DNA of 64,000 bases from Nitrospira sp. BO4 (GTDB lineage: Bacteria; Nitrospirota; Nitrospiria; Nitrospirales; Nitrospiraceae): assembly GCA_030144965.1 (NCBI GenBank), contig JAMPUU010000018.1, positions 62,001 through 126,000 of the forward strand, in the 5' to 3' direction. The position numbers and the translations under genes are program-made. A model generated the notes under the pieces. That model worked only from the letters and a program-made list of their open reading frames with translations. It was not told where the DNA came from and made no database searches. How positions within the stretch are numbered: position 1 is the stretch's first letter; the number at the start of each line of letters is the position of its first letter. Positions 19,070 to 28,128 of this stretch are shown here, piece after piece.

Positions 19070-19165
19070 GCGTGATCAAGTTAAAACAGCTGGTGGCGGT
19101 ATCTTAGAAACGCCGAGCTGTGATGTCAATCGAGATGATGTGGTCAGATTGCTGGAGAGGTGACG

Positions 19166-19786
19166 ATGAACCTTGCACGCCTGGGGACGGTGTTGATTGC
19201 CATGATTCCAGCCTTAGCAACCGCGGCCTCTGTGGAACTGGCGGCGTTCGCGGATAGGCCCTTCTGTGAAAAAGTGGTGACATCGCTGGGAGGGCATACG
19301 GCCTCTGATTCCGAACTGTGGAAGACGGTGGAGTGGACGCCGGTCGAGTTGAAAGGCCAGGGGCCTGCGACACGGCGCTGTTCGAGCTTCGACAAGGCCC
19401 GCATGGATTTGGACAACGACGGGCGGGAGGACCTCGTGGTAAGGGCCACTTTCTGCATGAAAAGCGTACCGAGTGACAGCCTTTATGTATTTCCTGCCGA
19501 CAGTACTGTCCTTGAACAGGCGGGTTGGCAGGATACGGGTCCCTTATTGGCGACTCGTGATAAGTTTGAACGGACCGGCGGGACCTATCCGCTGACTGCG
19601 CTCAGGATCGACAAGGCTCCAGCCCCTCACACCTTGACGACAGCCTTCTCACTTCAACCATTCCTGCTCGATGGGGCGGCCTATGTGAGTCTCACGGATA
19701 CGCGACGGGAATGGATGGTAATCGCGACGTATCGAGGCGGCGAACGGTTTGAAGATCTGTGCTATTTGCACATCGGATCGAATTAG
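19166..19786 (+). CDS. Secreted hypothetical protein with FG-GAP-like calcium loop
   Basis: The 206-aa product starts with a signal peptide (about 20 residues ending ATAA). A DLDNDGREDLVV loop near residues 80-91 resembles the metal-binding loops of FG-GAP/VCBS repeats. Four or more Cys residues after the signal suggest disulfides in the periplasm. The ATG at 19166 has GGAGAGG five bases before it; an in-frame GTG at 19160 is less likely. No enzyme family is recognised. Confidence 0.65.
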   Translation: MNLARLGTVLIAMIPALATAASVELAAFADRPFCEKVVTSLGGHTASDSELWKTVEWTPVELKGQGPATRRCSSFDKARMDLDNDGREDLVVRATFCMKSVPSDSLYVFPADSTVLEQAGWQDTGPLLATRDKFERTGGTYPLTALRIDKAPAPHTLTTAFSLQPFLLDGAAYVSLTDTRREWMVIATYRGGERFEDLCYLHIGSN

Positions 19787-19858
19787 TCGGTAGCGTGTTT
19801 CTGCAAGAGAGGCATCCCTCCCATCATTGGCTCCTTGTGCCATCCAACTCCCCTGTGA

Positions 19859-21175
19859 TCAAGTCGTGTGGCCGGCGATGATCTCCGCACAGCGCCGGGC
19901 GCTCACCACAGTGCTTTCCAGATCGGCGGGCCATCCGGTGTCGGTCCAGGCACCGGTGACGAGCAGATTCTGGATCGGGCTTTGTTGAAGCGGCCTGAGC
20001 CGCGCCGCTCCAGGCGCAAGCAGCAGGGCGGCGTGGCTCTCATGCAAGATCTCCTGGGATGTCAGGTTTTCCCTGGTCAGGGTGGGGAACAACAGGCCAA
20101 GCTCGGTAATCGCTGCGTCGACTAACTGATCGGTGTCCCATTCTGTAAGCGGGCTTTCGACGGCGGACAGCCGATAACGGATTTCGCCGGTCGTGAAGGA
20201 TGATCCGGAGAGCTGCTGAAATGGTCGGCCTGGTAACAAGAGCAATCGAGGAGACTGGACGGTTGTCCGGGATGTCAGTTGGACGACGATCTCGCTCACG
20301 CTGTTCAGTTCGGTTAATTGCGCAAAGTAGGCATAGCGCGTCAGCAGTCGATCCGGCAAAAGAGCAAGCAGATGCCGGTATGAAAGCGCGACGATGTACC
20401 ATTGTGCCTGCAACGTTGCGCCGTCGTGAAGCCGGATATCGCTCACTCCGTTCTGCCCAAACCGGAGGTGTGGCCGATGTGTGAGGGGAAGAATCCGCGC
20501 ATTGTTTTGGTGGAGTGCCTGTTTCATCGGTGCGATAAACCGGTGGCCGACGGATCCGGAGAGGTGTGTGAGTCTGGCGTCCGATGCGTCGCTGAGAAAT
20601 ACGGTTGAAAGCAACTGGACGAACGTTGCGGCGGAGAGACGTGCCAGCGTATTGCCGGTCAACCATCGAGCGAGCGGGTCCCAAATCCGCTCTCGTGCTT
20701 CGGGGCTCTGCCCGGTTGCCGTCAACCACTCGTCTGCGGTCCGGTTCTCCAGGTCTGCCGGGAGCGTTTGTGCTTGTTCCCAAATTTGTTCGACGTGCGA
20801 GAAGAGTCTCCACCGATCCTGCCAGGCGAGGCCGTGGAAGCTGAAGAGACTCATCATCCATTGGAAGGCTCCGGGAAGACGGGCGGACTGATAGGGAACA
20901 ACGCGCCCATCCGGCAGGCGAAATTCGAGAGGAATGGTGCGGTCTGCTTCCGGAGCGCGGTCCTTCTCCAGGGCGTCAAGAATCCGCCTGGTTTCCCGGT
21001 GGCATCCAAGCAGAATCGGCGCGGCTTCGGATGCATTGGTCCGGAATCCATCGAGCCAGTCCGGATGATCGAGCAATGTCACGTGATAGCCCTGTTGATG
21101 CAGATGGTACGCCGTTGTAAGACCGGCCAGCCCTGCGCCGAGAATGAGCACCGTGTGTGAGGGTGGAGCGGTCAC
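19859..21175 (-). CDS. hpnE: Hydroxysqualene dehydroxylase (HpnE-type FAD oxidoreductase)
   Basis: In the bacterial three-enzyme squalene route, HpnE reduces hydroxysqualene to squalene, the hopanoid precursor. The 438-aa protein begins with a Rossmann FAD motif (ILGAGLAGLTTAYHL) and ends with the family's C-terminal FAD contact region (LLVTGAWTDTGWPADLESTV). I placed the start at the GTG at 21175, which overlaps the hpnD stop as GTGA and gives translational coupling; an upstream TTG at 21196 adds non-conserved residues. Product inferred from family and hpnD adjacency; HpnC is not in the window. Confidence 0.88.
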   Translation of the reverse strand: MTAPPSHTVLILGAGLAGLTTAYHLHQQGYHVTLLDHPDWLDGFRTNASEAAPILLGCHRETRRILDALEKDRAPEADRTIPLEFRLPDGRVVPYQSARLPGAFQWMMSLFSFHGLAWQDRWRLFSHVEQIWEQAQTLPADLENRTADEWLTATGQSPEARERIWDPLARWLTGNTLARLSAATFVQLLSTVFLSDASDARLTHLSGSVGHRFIAPMKQALHQNNARILPLTHRPHLRFGQNGVSDIRLHDGATLQAQWYIVALSYRHLLALLPDRLLTRYAYFAQLTELNSVSEIVVQLTSRTTVQSPRLLLLPGRPFQQLSGSSFTTGEIRYRLSAVESPLTEWDTDQLVDAAITELGLLFPTLTRENLTSQEILHESHAALLLAPGAARLRPLQQSPIQNLLVTGAWTDTGWPADLESTVVSARRCAEIIAGHTT

Positions 21176-22032
21176 GAGAACCGGGAACGGACCCAAATCC
21201 GTAAGGCGATGACCACCCGCTGGGTCGTGGTGAGACTGATCCGAGGTCCGAAGACCTGATAGTTCGACTGTTCGATTTGTTCCAGAATCCGGCTGTATAT
21301 GCCGCGCATGATTTCAGCAACCGTCAGCGCCCGACGTTCGGAAGGCGGCAGTCCCATGAGGGCCGCATCGGCTCTTTTATAATAGTGGTGAGCTCGGGAG
21401 GCTTCATACTCCATCAACGCCCGGAATTCCGGGGAATCGCTTCGATTCAGCATGGCCTTTTCAGGGTAGTTCCATTTCCGCAAGTCCTCCAGCGGCAGGT
21501 AAATCCGGCCATCGGCGGCATCGGTACCCACATCACGAAGGATATTCGTCATTTGAAAGGCCATGCCGAGTGCCACCGCATAGTCCTGTGCGCGGGCGGA
21601 CGTGACGCCGAATACATGCAAGCAAATGAGCCCCACAACGGAGGCGACGCGGTAACAATAGAGGGACAACTCGTCGAACGTGACGTAGCGATTGTTGAAG
21701 AGATCCATCTCGACGCCTTTGATCAACTCTTCAAAGTACGCCTTGGGAATCCCCATGGTCTTCACATGATGGGCCAGGCTGACCATGATCGGGTCGGTAG
21801 GAGTGCCCGAGTACACGGCGTCAAGCTCACTCCGCCAACGCTTCAGTTCGTCTTTCGGGTTGCTGCCGGCGGCCGGTTCATCGACAGCGCTGTCGACTGC
21901 CTTGCAGAAGGCATACACCGTATACATGGCCTCACGTTTCGCTTTGGGAAGGAACAGAAACGAGTAGAAAAAGTTGCTGCCGCTTTTCTTCGTGTAGGCC
22001 GTGCAATAGGCCTGCGCTTCCCTGACCGTCAT
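21172..22032 (-). CDS. hpnD: Presqualene diphosphate synthase (HpnD-type)
   Basis: Condenses two farnesyl diphosphates to presqualene diphosphate. The 286-aa protein carries both Asp-rich motifs of the squalene/phytoene synthase family: DSAVDE near residue 47 and NILRDVGTDAADGR near 164. The HpnD role rather than HpnC or phytoene synthase is inferred from the adjacent hpnE. The ATG at 22032 overlaps the preceding gene's stop by four bases (ATGA). Confidence 0.9.
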   Translation of the reverse strand: MTVREAQAYCTAYTKKSGSNFFYSFLFLPKAKREAMYTVYAFCKAVDSAVDEPAAGSNPKDELKRWRSELDAVYSGTPTDPIMVSLAHHVKTMGIPKAYFEELIKGVEMDLFNNRYVTFDELSLYCYRVASVVGLICLHVFGVTSARAQDYAVALGMAFQMTNILRDVGTDAADGRIYLPLEDLRKWNYPEKAMLNRSDSPEFRALMEYEASRAHHYYKRADAALMGLPPSERRALTVAEIMRGIYSRILEQIEQSNYQVFGPRISLTTTQRVVIALRIWVRSRFS

Positions 22033-22970
22033 GATGTGCAGCCCCCGGCGAGTGTGTCGGTCTCGAGTTTGATTGCTTTCGCGGTGTCCATTGGATGATC
22101 AGGATCTGGGTGCAGAATGGCAGCGAGCAGTTCCACACCATCCACGAGTCGAGGGCCAGGGCGGCTGAAATATGATGCCGCATCAACGACGTAAATATTC
22201 GGCCAATGATCACAGGCGCGTCGCCATGCGTCTCGAAGCTGCCCGGTCTGCATGAGTTCGTTGACGGTACGATCCACGGAGTAACCGCAAGGCATCACGA
22301 TGATCACATCGGCTTGCGCGGCTTCCACCGCGCGCCAGGAGGTTTGGTATGAAGGAGTATCTTTGGATCCAAGGACATTGAAGCCACCAGCCAAGTCGAC
22401 CATCTCCGGGACCCAATGGCCCGCGACGTACAGAGGATCCAGCCACTCCAGGCATACCACACGGGGACGCGAGCGAGTCGCACTCATTTGTTCGTGCACG
22501 CGGTTCAATCGTTGACGAAGGCTGTTCGCAAGCGCCAGTCCCTCGGCGGGACACCCTGAGGCCCCGGCGATCCGTTCAATATCATGGATCATCTCTTCCA
22601 ACGTCGTCGGGCCCAGCGTCAGCACGTGGGGTCGGTGTTGAAGCGACTGGATGGCCTGTGTGAGTTGGTCGGGCGTCACGGCGCAGACGTGACACAGGTC
22701 TTGTGTGAGAATCAGATCGGGTTGAGCCTGATGGAACGCCTCCTCGTTCAGTTGGTAGAGCGGGCTTCCTGCAGCCACCAGTTCTTTGACCCGCTGATCG
22801 ATGGCCTGGCTTGTTGTCCGGTGCGCCTCGACCAGTGGATCGATCATCACCGGAACATCTCGAACTGAGTGAGGAAAATCACATTCATGGCTGATACCGA
22901 CGAGCTGATCGGCCAAACCGAGGGCGGCGATCACCTCTGTAGCTCCGGGCACAAGTGAGCAGATTCTCAT
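22029..22970 (-). CDS. Cobalamin-binding (BtuF-like) protein, cytoplasmic
   Basis: A 313-aa member of the periplasmic-binding-protein fold family related to BtuF (COG0614), with the typical start MRICSLVPGATEVIAALGL. It has no signal peptide, so unlike true BtuF it probably stays in the cytoplasm. A CxxC-like element (DLCHVCAVT) lies near residue 112. The ATG at 22970 was chosen because family members start with this motif; the frame extends to 23030. It is translationally coupled to hpnD. A B12-dependent reductase gene lies 1.7 kb away, but its role in a hopanoid operon is unexplained. Confidence 0.8.
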   Translation of the reverse strand: MRICSLVPGATEVIAALGLADQLVGISHECDFPHSVRDVPVMIDPLVEAHRTTSQAIDQRVKELVAAGSPLYQLNEEAFHQAQPDLILTQDLCHVCAVTPDQLTQAIQSLQHRPHVLTLGPTTLEEMIHDIERIAGASGCPAEGLALANSLRQRLNRVHEQMSATRSRPRVVCLEWLDPLYVAGHWVPEMVDLAGGFNVLGSKDTPSYQTSWRAVEAAQADVIIVMPCGYSVDRTVNELMQTGQLRDAWRRACDHWPNIYVVDAASYFSRPGPRLVDGVELLAAILHPDPDHPMDTAKAIKLETDTLAGGCTS

Positions 22971-22983
22971 GATGGTGTCGAGG

Positions 22984-23667
22984 TTATATCGGCCACAAGC
23001 GGGCCCGCAAGTCCGCGAGACGTGTCTCACTCAAACTATAGCTGATGGCATCGGCTTCGTGCAGGTCTTGCACGGTGTGTGTATTGGTCACCGCCAAGAC
23101 CTTCATTCCCGCCGATTTTGCGGCCTGGATGCCGGGACGGGAATCTTCTATGACTAAGCACGAGGCGGATGTCATCGGTGCGGACGAATGATGTCGGTTC
23201 AATCCGGCCAGCGCATGCAGAAACGGTTCAGGGTCCGGCTTGCCGTTCGTCACGTCCTCGGCGCTTGTAATATGACAAAATGCTTTGCGGATGCCGATTC
23301 GTTCCAGCACCAGCTCGATCTCGGCGCGCAACGCGCCCGAGGCGATCGCTATGGGATACGCGGCCGCAGCCTCCTCGACGAACTCTCTCACGCCCGGGAA
23401 AATCACCAGGTGGTCTTTGATCGAGGCTAAATAAGCGACAGCCTTCTTGGCCATCAGATCTTCCACAAGCGGGGTCGAGATTGGGCGGTGATTGACCCGC
23501 AGTGCCTCCCGAATACATCCGCGATCGTCGAAGCCGAGGTAGTCGGCGTAATAGTCTTTCTCCGTCAAGATGATCTGGATATCCGCAAGTGTCCGGCGCA
23601 GCCCTTCGAAGTGGAGGGGCTCGGTGTCGGCGATGACACCGTCGAAATCAAAGATCACCGCGCGCAT
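22984..23667 (-). CDS. HAD-superfamily phosphatase, beta-phosphoglucomutase-like
   Basis: A 227-aa haloacid-dehalogenase-type hydrolase. Motif I is FDFDGVIADT with nucleophile Asp, motif II is the Ser in AIASGA, motif III is the Lys in GKPDPEPFL and motif IV is the acidic pair in VIEDSRPGI. The helical cap follows motif I, as in beta-phosphoglucomutase and phosphoglycolate phosphatase. I used the ATG at 23667 (AGGAA upstream). It is 13 bases upstream of the cobalamin-binding gene and may head that operon. Substrate unknown. Confidence 0.88.
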   Translation of the reverse strand: MRAVIFDFDGVIADTEPLHFEGLRRTLADIQIILTEKDYYADYLGFDDRGCIREALRVNHRPISTPLVEDLMAKKAVAYLASIKDHLVIFPGVREFVEEAAAAYPIAIASGALRAEIELVLERIGIRKAFCHITSAEDVTNGKPDPEPFLHALAGLNRHHSSAPMTSASCLVIEDSRPGIQAAKSAGMKVLAVTNTHTVQDLHEADAISYSLSETRLADLRARLWPI

Positions 23668-23728
23668 GGGTTCCTGAGAATTGAGATGGACCACCTGTTT
23701 GATGGAGGCGTGGACGGGCGGCATTATA

Positions 23729-23765
23729 GCACAGAGGGTGGTGATGCGATCACCACCCTCTGTGC
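23729..23765. terminator. Perfect 17-bp stem hairpin
   Basis: GCACAGAGGGTGGTGAT and its exact reverse complement flank a 3-nt loop, 22 bases after the stop of the SH3-like gene. No T tract follows on either strand, so it is not a textbook intrinsic terminator. On the minus strand a TATAAT directly follows it, 55 bases before the HAD gene, so the stem's end would overlap a promoter spacer. Confidence 0.55.
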
Positions 23766-23787
23766 ATGACGTGTGTGGTCCGGACGA

Positions 23788-24534
23788 TCAGGGTTTCAAT
23801 TTCAGCTGGTGCTCGGCCAACCACCCCTTGGTGCCGAAGTCACTGCGAACGGAGTACACCCAGCCGTCACCCTGCAGATCCCCGTCGAGAATCGTAAGCA
23901 CGGTTCTCGGCGGAATGGCCGGTCCGGGCTTTGTCCCCTCTGCGTCCTGATGAAGTACGACTTTCTCACCGGGAGCGCTGGGATTCGGCAGTACGAATAC
24001 CCGCTGCCCTTCGCTGAACAGAGGAGCCGGTGAAGCGCTGACGGGAGCTGCAGGCGCCGGCGTTACGGGTGCGGGAGCAGAAGCGGTCGGCATAGGTGGA
24101 ACAGAAGGCGGCGTGGGAACGGGAGCTGGTGCCGGTGTTGCTGATTGCGGTGTCTCGACTGGTGCCATGGCAGGAGGCGGAGTGACAGCTTTAGGCTGAG
24201 CGGACGGAGTAACGGGCGCCGGCTTTCGAGCGACCGGCGGCTGCGGTTGAGGCGCCGGTGATTCGCCGAGGAGCGGACCGATGTAATCCATGATCATCTC
24301 CGGTTCCATCGCAACGTAGGCGCCACCGCCGATCAGCACCAACAAGAGAACCCACAGAACCGGACGCCCACCCGATTGCTTGGGGGGTTTCACAGGCGAT
24401 GGCGATCGAATCGTGGTTGTCTGCTCCAATTCCTCTTCAGTGAATTCCAAATCGGGCTCAGGCTGACGAGCAAAGAATAGGTTCCAAGTCAGAGGACTGC
24501 CGGCCAATGATGGGCCTCCAGCAATAACGAACAT
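23788..24534 (-). CDS. Membrane-anchored, Pro/Ala-rich protein with SH3-like C-terminal domain
   Basis: The 248-aa product has an acidic cytoplasmic N-terminus (about 1-55), one membrane segment (VLWVLLLVLIGGGAYVA), a long Pro/Ala/Thr linker of about 100 residues and a C-terminal bacterial-SH3-like domain of about 70 residues (EGQRVFVLP ... GWVYSVRS ... KGWLAEHQL). This layout suggests a periplasmic domain that binds peptidoglycan or a cell-wall partner. The ATG at 24534 is chosen for the AGGGAGGTG upstream. Function inferred only from architecture. Confidence 0.7.
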   Translation of the reverse strand: MFVIAGGPSLAGSPLTWNLFFARQPEPDLEFTEEELEQTTTIRSPSPVKPPKQSGGRPVLWVLLLVLIGGGAYVAMEPEMIMDYIGPLLGESPAPQPQPPVARKPAPVTPSAQPKAVTPPPAMAPVETPQSATPAPAPVPTPPSVPPMPTASAPAPVTPAPAAPVSASPAPLFSEGQRVFVLPNPSAPGEKVVLHQDAEGTKPGPAIPPRTVLTILDGDLQGDGWVYSVRSDFGTKGWLAEHQLKLKP

Positions 24535-24653
24535 CGAGCACCTCCCTCTAGCGGACAGCATCGTACAATCTGAAAAAGTACTTATCACCAAGCGTATAGG
24601 CTGTCAATTTTGTGCGAATATTCAGCAGTGCCAATCCAGGTGCGGATTCAGAC

Positions 24654-26384
24654 TCAACAGGATTGCACGTGAGAGCAAGAGAGCACCTGATGCTCTCGGC
24701 AGCCGGATCGATATACGGTCAGGCCTTTGCACCCGAGCTCGTGGGCCAGCAGAAACGCGGCGGCCACCTCCTTCGTTGTTGCCGTGGGAGGCAGGTTGAT
24801 CGTCTTCGACACGCCGCTGTCGCTGTGCCGTTGAAAGACCGCTTGCATCCGAACATGGTGATCGGGAGTAATATCGTGGGCCGTCACAAACAACCGACGA
24901 AGGTCGACTGGAATCCCGGAGAGGTGCTGAATTGATTCGTGACGACCGATCTCCTGACGCAATTCAGCGAGAGGCAGTCTTCTGGATTTGGCCTGCTTGA
25001 GGAATTCGGGATGGAGACGTTCAAGGCGAATATCTTCCATGATGGTGTGAACGACGTTGATGCCATACAGCGGCTCGATTCCAGCAGAGCAATCGGCCAG
25101 AATGCTGATGGTGCCGGTGGGGGCGACCGTCGTGACGGTGGCGTTGCGCAGTCGGGACCCCCTGGATTCGAGTCGGCTGCCTTTGTACGCTGGGAACGTT
25201 CCCCGCTCCTGCGCGAGTCGGCGAGATGCCTCGTGGGCATGCAATCGGATAAATCCCATCAACTGATCGGCGACTTGCAAGGCTTCGTCGGTATCGTACG
25301 GAATACCGAGCCGAATCAAGACATCGGCGAAGCCCATGATGCCAAGACCGATCTTTCTGGTCTGTTTGGTATGACGTTCAACCGATGTGAGAGGGAACAA
25401 GGTCCGATCGAGTATGTTGTCGAGGAATCGAACTGTCAGCGGAATGATAGTTGCCAGCCGCTCATAGTCGATGGCGACTCTGCCGCGCTGTGCCGTGAGG
25501 AGGCGCGCGACGTTGATCGATCCGAGCGTACAGGATTCATAGGCAAGCAGCGGTTGTTCACCGCAGGGGTTGGTGGCTTCGATTTGGCCGAGATGAGGCG
25601 TGGGATTTGCCCGGTTGATGGTGTCGAGAAACAGGACGCCTGGTTCGCCGGATCGCCAGGCTGCCTCTGTGAGTTGGTCGAAGACCGCCCTGGCGGGAAG
25701 ACGCCGAACCGGTTTCGCAGTGCGTGGGTTGATCAAGGCATAAGACTGGTCTCGGTGTACCGCTCGCATGAATCGATCCGTGAGACCGACCGAGAGGTTG
25801 AAGTTCGTCATTTCACTCGGCTGCTGCTTCAACGTGATGAAGTCCAGGATGTCGGGGTGGTCGACCCTCAGGATGCCCATGTTGGCGCCCCGCCTCGTGC
25901 CTCCTTGTTTGATGACATCGGTGGACATGTTAAATACGCGCATGAAGGAGATAGGGCCTGATGCGAGTCCGCTGGTGGTCGTGACTCGGTCGGCGTGAGG
26001 GCGGATATGGCTGAAGGAGAATCCGGTTCCTCCACCTGACTGATGGATGAGTGCCTGATGCTTGACCGCATCGAAGATGGATTCCAGCGAATCGTCCACA
26101 GGCAAGACAAAACAGGCTGAGAGCTGCTGAAGCGGCCGTCCTGCGTTCATCAAGGTGGGTGAATTCGGAAGGAACGCAAGCGAAGCCATCACCTCATAAA
26201 ATTGCCGTGCGAGCGTGCGTCGTCGTGCTCGTGGTTCGGCGGAGGCGATGTCGTCGGCCACGCGACGGAACATCTGACGCGGTGATTCAATCACGACCCC
26301 TTTTTCATTCTTCGCCAAGTAACGTTGGCGCAAGACGGTCAGTGCATTGGCCGAAAGGCGCGGTGGTTGTCGAGGAGTGTTCAT
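24654..26384 (-). CDS. nrdJ: Adenosylcobalamin-dependent ribonucleoside-diphosphate reductase (class II)
   Basis: Makes deoxyribonucleotides using coenzyme B12 instead of oxygen or a metal radical. The first redox Cys is in [11 protein letters not shown], the catalytic NPCGEQPLL motif is intact, and the reducing Cys pair is at the C-terminus (SCSHVQSC). Its 576 aa are short for NrdJ because it lacks the N-terminal ATP cone. The start at 26384 is set by content; the frame reaches 26636 but overlaps the divergent yjbQ region. TATAAT at about 26398 is only some 15 bases from the ATG, so the message could have a very short leader. Confidence 0.9.
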   Translation of the reverse strand: MNTPRQPPRLSANALTVLRQRYLAKNEKGVVIESPRQMFRRVADDIASAEPRARRRTLARQFYEVMASLAFLPNSPTLMNAGRPLQQLSACFVLPVDDSLESIFDAVKHQALIHQSGGGTGFSFSHIRPHADRVTTTSGLASGPISFMRVFNMSTDVIKQGGTRRGANMGILRVDHPDILDFITLKQQPSEMTNFNLSVGLTDRFMRAVHRDQSYALINPRTAKPVRRLPARAVFDQLTEAAWRSGEPGVLFLDTINRANPTPHLGQIEATNPCGEQPLLAYESCTLGSINVARLLTAQRGRVAIDYERLATIIPLTVRFLDNILDRTLFPLTSVERHTKQTRKIGLGIMGFADVLIRLGIPYDTDEALQVADQLMGFIRLHAHEASRRLAQERGTFPAYKGSRLESRGSRLRNATVTTVAPTGTISILADCSAGIEPLYGINVVHTIMEDIRLERLHPEFLKQAKSRRLPLAELRQEIGRHESIQHLSGIPVDLRRLFVTAHDITPDHHVRMQAVFQRHSDSGVSKTINLPPTATTKEVAAAFLLAHELGCKGLTVYRSGCREHQVLSCSHVQSC

Positions 26385-26501
26385 AGAGCTGATCAATATT
26401 ATATCCTCTTCTTTTGCGGCGAGGCATGTAGTGGGAGAGGAATCGCCGGTGCCTCTTGCATGTCCGGTGAGGCGGCAGGCACAATGCCTCGATCCCCGAC
26501 C

Positions 26502-26915
26502 ATGAAATCCTACCGCGAAGAACTGTGGTTTGAGACGAAGACCAGACGGGCCTACCTCAATATCACGCCACATATCGAGGGATTGGTGAGGAAGAGCGGG
26601 ATACGGGAGGGACTGGTTCTGGTCAATGCCATGCATATCACGGCGAGTGTGTACATCAACGACGATGAGCCGGGTCTGTTACAGGACTACGACGAGTTTT
26701 TGGAACGGCTGGCTCCTCAGGAAGCTCGCTACCGACATAACGACACAGGGGAAGACAACGGGGATGCCCATTTGAAACGGCAAGTGATGGGGCGGGAGGT
26801 CGTGGTCGCGATCACCGAGGGCAAACTCGACTTCGGTCCATGGGAACAAATTTTTTACGGCGAGTTCGACGGGCGTCGGCGCAAGCGGGTTCTCGTTAAA
26901 ATCATCGGGGAGTAG
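26502..26915 (+). CDS. yjbQ: YjbQ/UPF0047 family protein
   Basis: A 137-aa member of the UPF0047 family (YjbQ), small trimeric proteins with a conserved His/Asp metal-like site; some members show weak thiamine phosphate synthase activity. The motifs [34 protein letters not shown] and [15 protein letters not shown] are all present. Family members start MKSY, so I used 26502; an ATG at 26484 has slightly better upstream purines. It is divergent from the reductase gene. Confidence 0.88.
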   Translation: MKSYREELWFETKTRRAYLNITPHIEGLVRKSGIREGLVLVNAMHITASVYINDDEPGLLQDYDEFLERLAPQEARYRHNDTGEDNGDAHLKRQVMGREVVVAITEGKLDFGPWEQIFYGEFDGRRRKRVLVKIIGE

Positions 26916-27045
26916 GCGAGTCGACGGCCATGCGCCACTGCATCGTGGATAATCGTCTTGACGCTTGCGCGGGCCAGAAAAGTTTGGCAACATGCATTTT
27001 GAGTTGTCGAGTCATCACGCATGGCTCATATCGTAGGGAGCGAAA

Positions 27046-28059
27046 ATGCTAGCGTGGTCTCGCCCTGATCCACTCACACGCGATCTCATTCATCTCATCA
27101 ATGCCCGTCGCCACGATCACGGCGACACCGATGATGCGATCGACACTCTGCAGGCATTTCTTGAACAGGGCCGCGAGCACGATCTCTTGACCGTGCTTGC
27201 CGCGCTCGACGAAGAAATGGCGGAATGGCTGTTCGACCTCGTGGCCGAGGCGAGTTGCACGTTGCTTCTGGATGGGCCGAACGATGAAAAGCCGACCTAT
27301 GCCACGATCGCAGCGCTCGAACTTCCCCTGCAGGCGAATTTAACCGCTCCGCTGAAGCTCAAAATCGACCCGATCGCCACAGCCGACTTGCTACACCGTT
27401 ATTTGCAGCTTCCTACTGGAACGGTCGTTCGTGTCGAGTCGCGACTATTGACCGATGCGACGCTCGAGATGTTGAATCTTCAAATGTTCCATGATCACTT
27501 GGTGACGGTTGCGGATTCACGGCGTGCGCAATCAGTGGCGGCGCGGCTTCTTCCTCCCGTCGAAAACACGGCGTTTCTCTTGTTCGAACTGATAGGAGCC
27601 CCGGACCCTGGCTTGCCTGATTCCTGGGAGGACAGTCAGCGCCGTGAAATTCTGGAAGGACTGGTGAAGCAATGTCCGGAGTTGGCTTGCGCGCCGGACA
27701 CGATCGAGGTACCGGTTTACGCGGCGTATGCCATGTTCGATGCGCAGAACGCGGTACGTCTACATCATCTGGCCGATGAAACTGCGGCCGTGTGGAGAGA
27801 ACTGGACCCGCTCGTACGGTCACGCACCATCGTGCATCTGCATACGCAATGTGGAAACGGGGTCTACATGCCGGTGTGGACCGACCTGTTCGACCCCGAG
27901 CTTCCGGAAGAGCACGGCCCGGTGTGGACGTCCCCGGATGTCTGGGTCTTTACGGCCGATCTGCCCATTGAATGGCCGGGTGAGATGTTGACCAACAGAC
28001 TCCTTGCGGAAGGCTGCACCAGGTTCGAAAATCACATCGTCGAAACCCCCGAAAACTAG
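27046..28059 (+). CDS. Hypothetical protein, 337 aa
   Basis: A soluble, acidic protein of mixed alpha/beta character. The start has GGGAGCGAAAATG directly. There is no signal peptide or membrane segment. The N-terminal part is helical and acidic (DTDDAIDTLQAFLEQG) and the C-terminal third holds several Trp-rich stretches (WTSPDVWVFTADLPIEWPGE). I cannot assign a family. The next gene starts 69 bases downstream on the same strand. Confidence 0.65.
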   Translation: MLAWSRPDPLTRDLIHLINARRHDHGDTDDAIDTLQAFLEQGREHDLLTVLAALDEEMAEWLFDLVAEASCTLLLDGPNDEKPTYATIAALELPLQANLTAPLKLKIDPIATADLLHRYLQLPTGTVVRVESRLLTDATLEMLNLQMFHDHLVTVADSRRAQSVAARLLPPVENTAFLLFELIGAPDPGLPDSWEDSQRREILEGLVKQCPELACAPDTIEVPVYAAYAMFDAQNAVRLHHLADETAAVWRELDPLVRSRTIVHLHTQCGNGVYMPVWTDLFDPELPEEHGPVWTSPDVWVFTADLPIEWPGEMLTNRLLAEGCTRFENHIVETPEN

Positions 28060-28128
28060 TTCCGCCGCTCTCGTCAATGCTGTTCAGCTCGTTCCTCGAT
28101 CGTGGTTGTGTCGGCCGAAGGAGAGGCC

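Noticed and set aside
24939-25961. 340-residue plus-strand frame opposite the ribonucleotide reductase
   Set aside because: It is a shadow of the reductase; no start signal.
26930-27045. GCCACTG near 26955 as a possible B12-box of a cobalamin riboswitch near the B12-dependent reductase
   Set aside because: The gap is only about 130 bases, it faces the unrelated 337-aa gene, and I could not find the other conserved stems.
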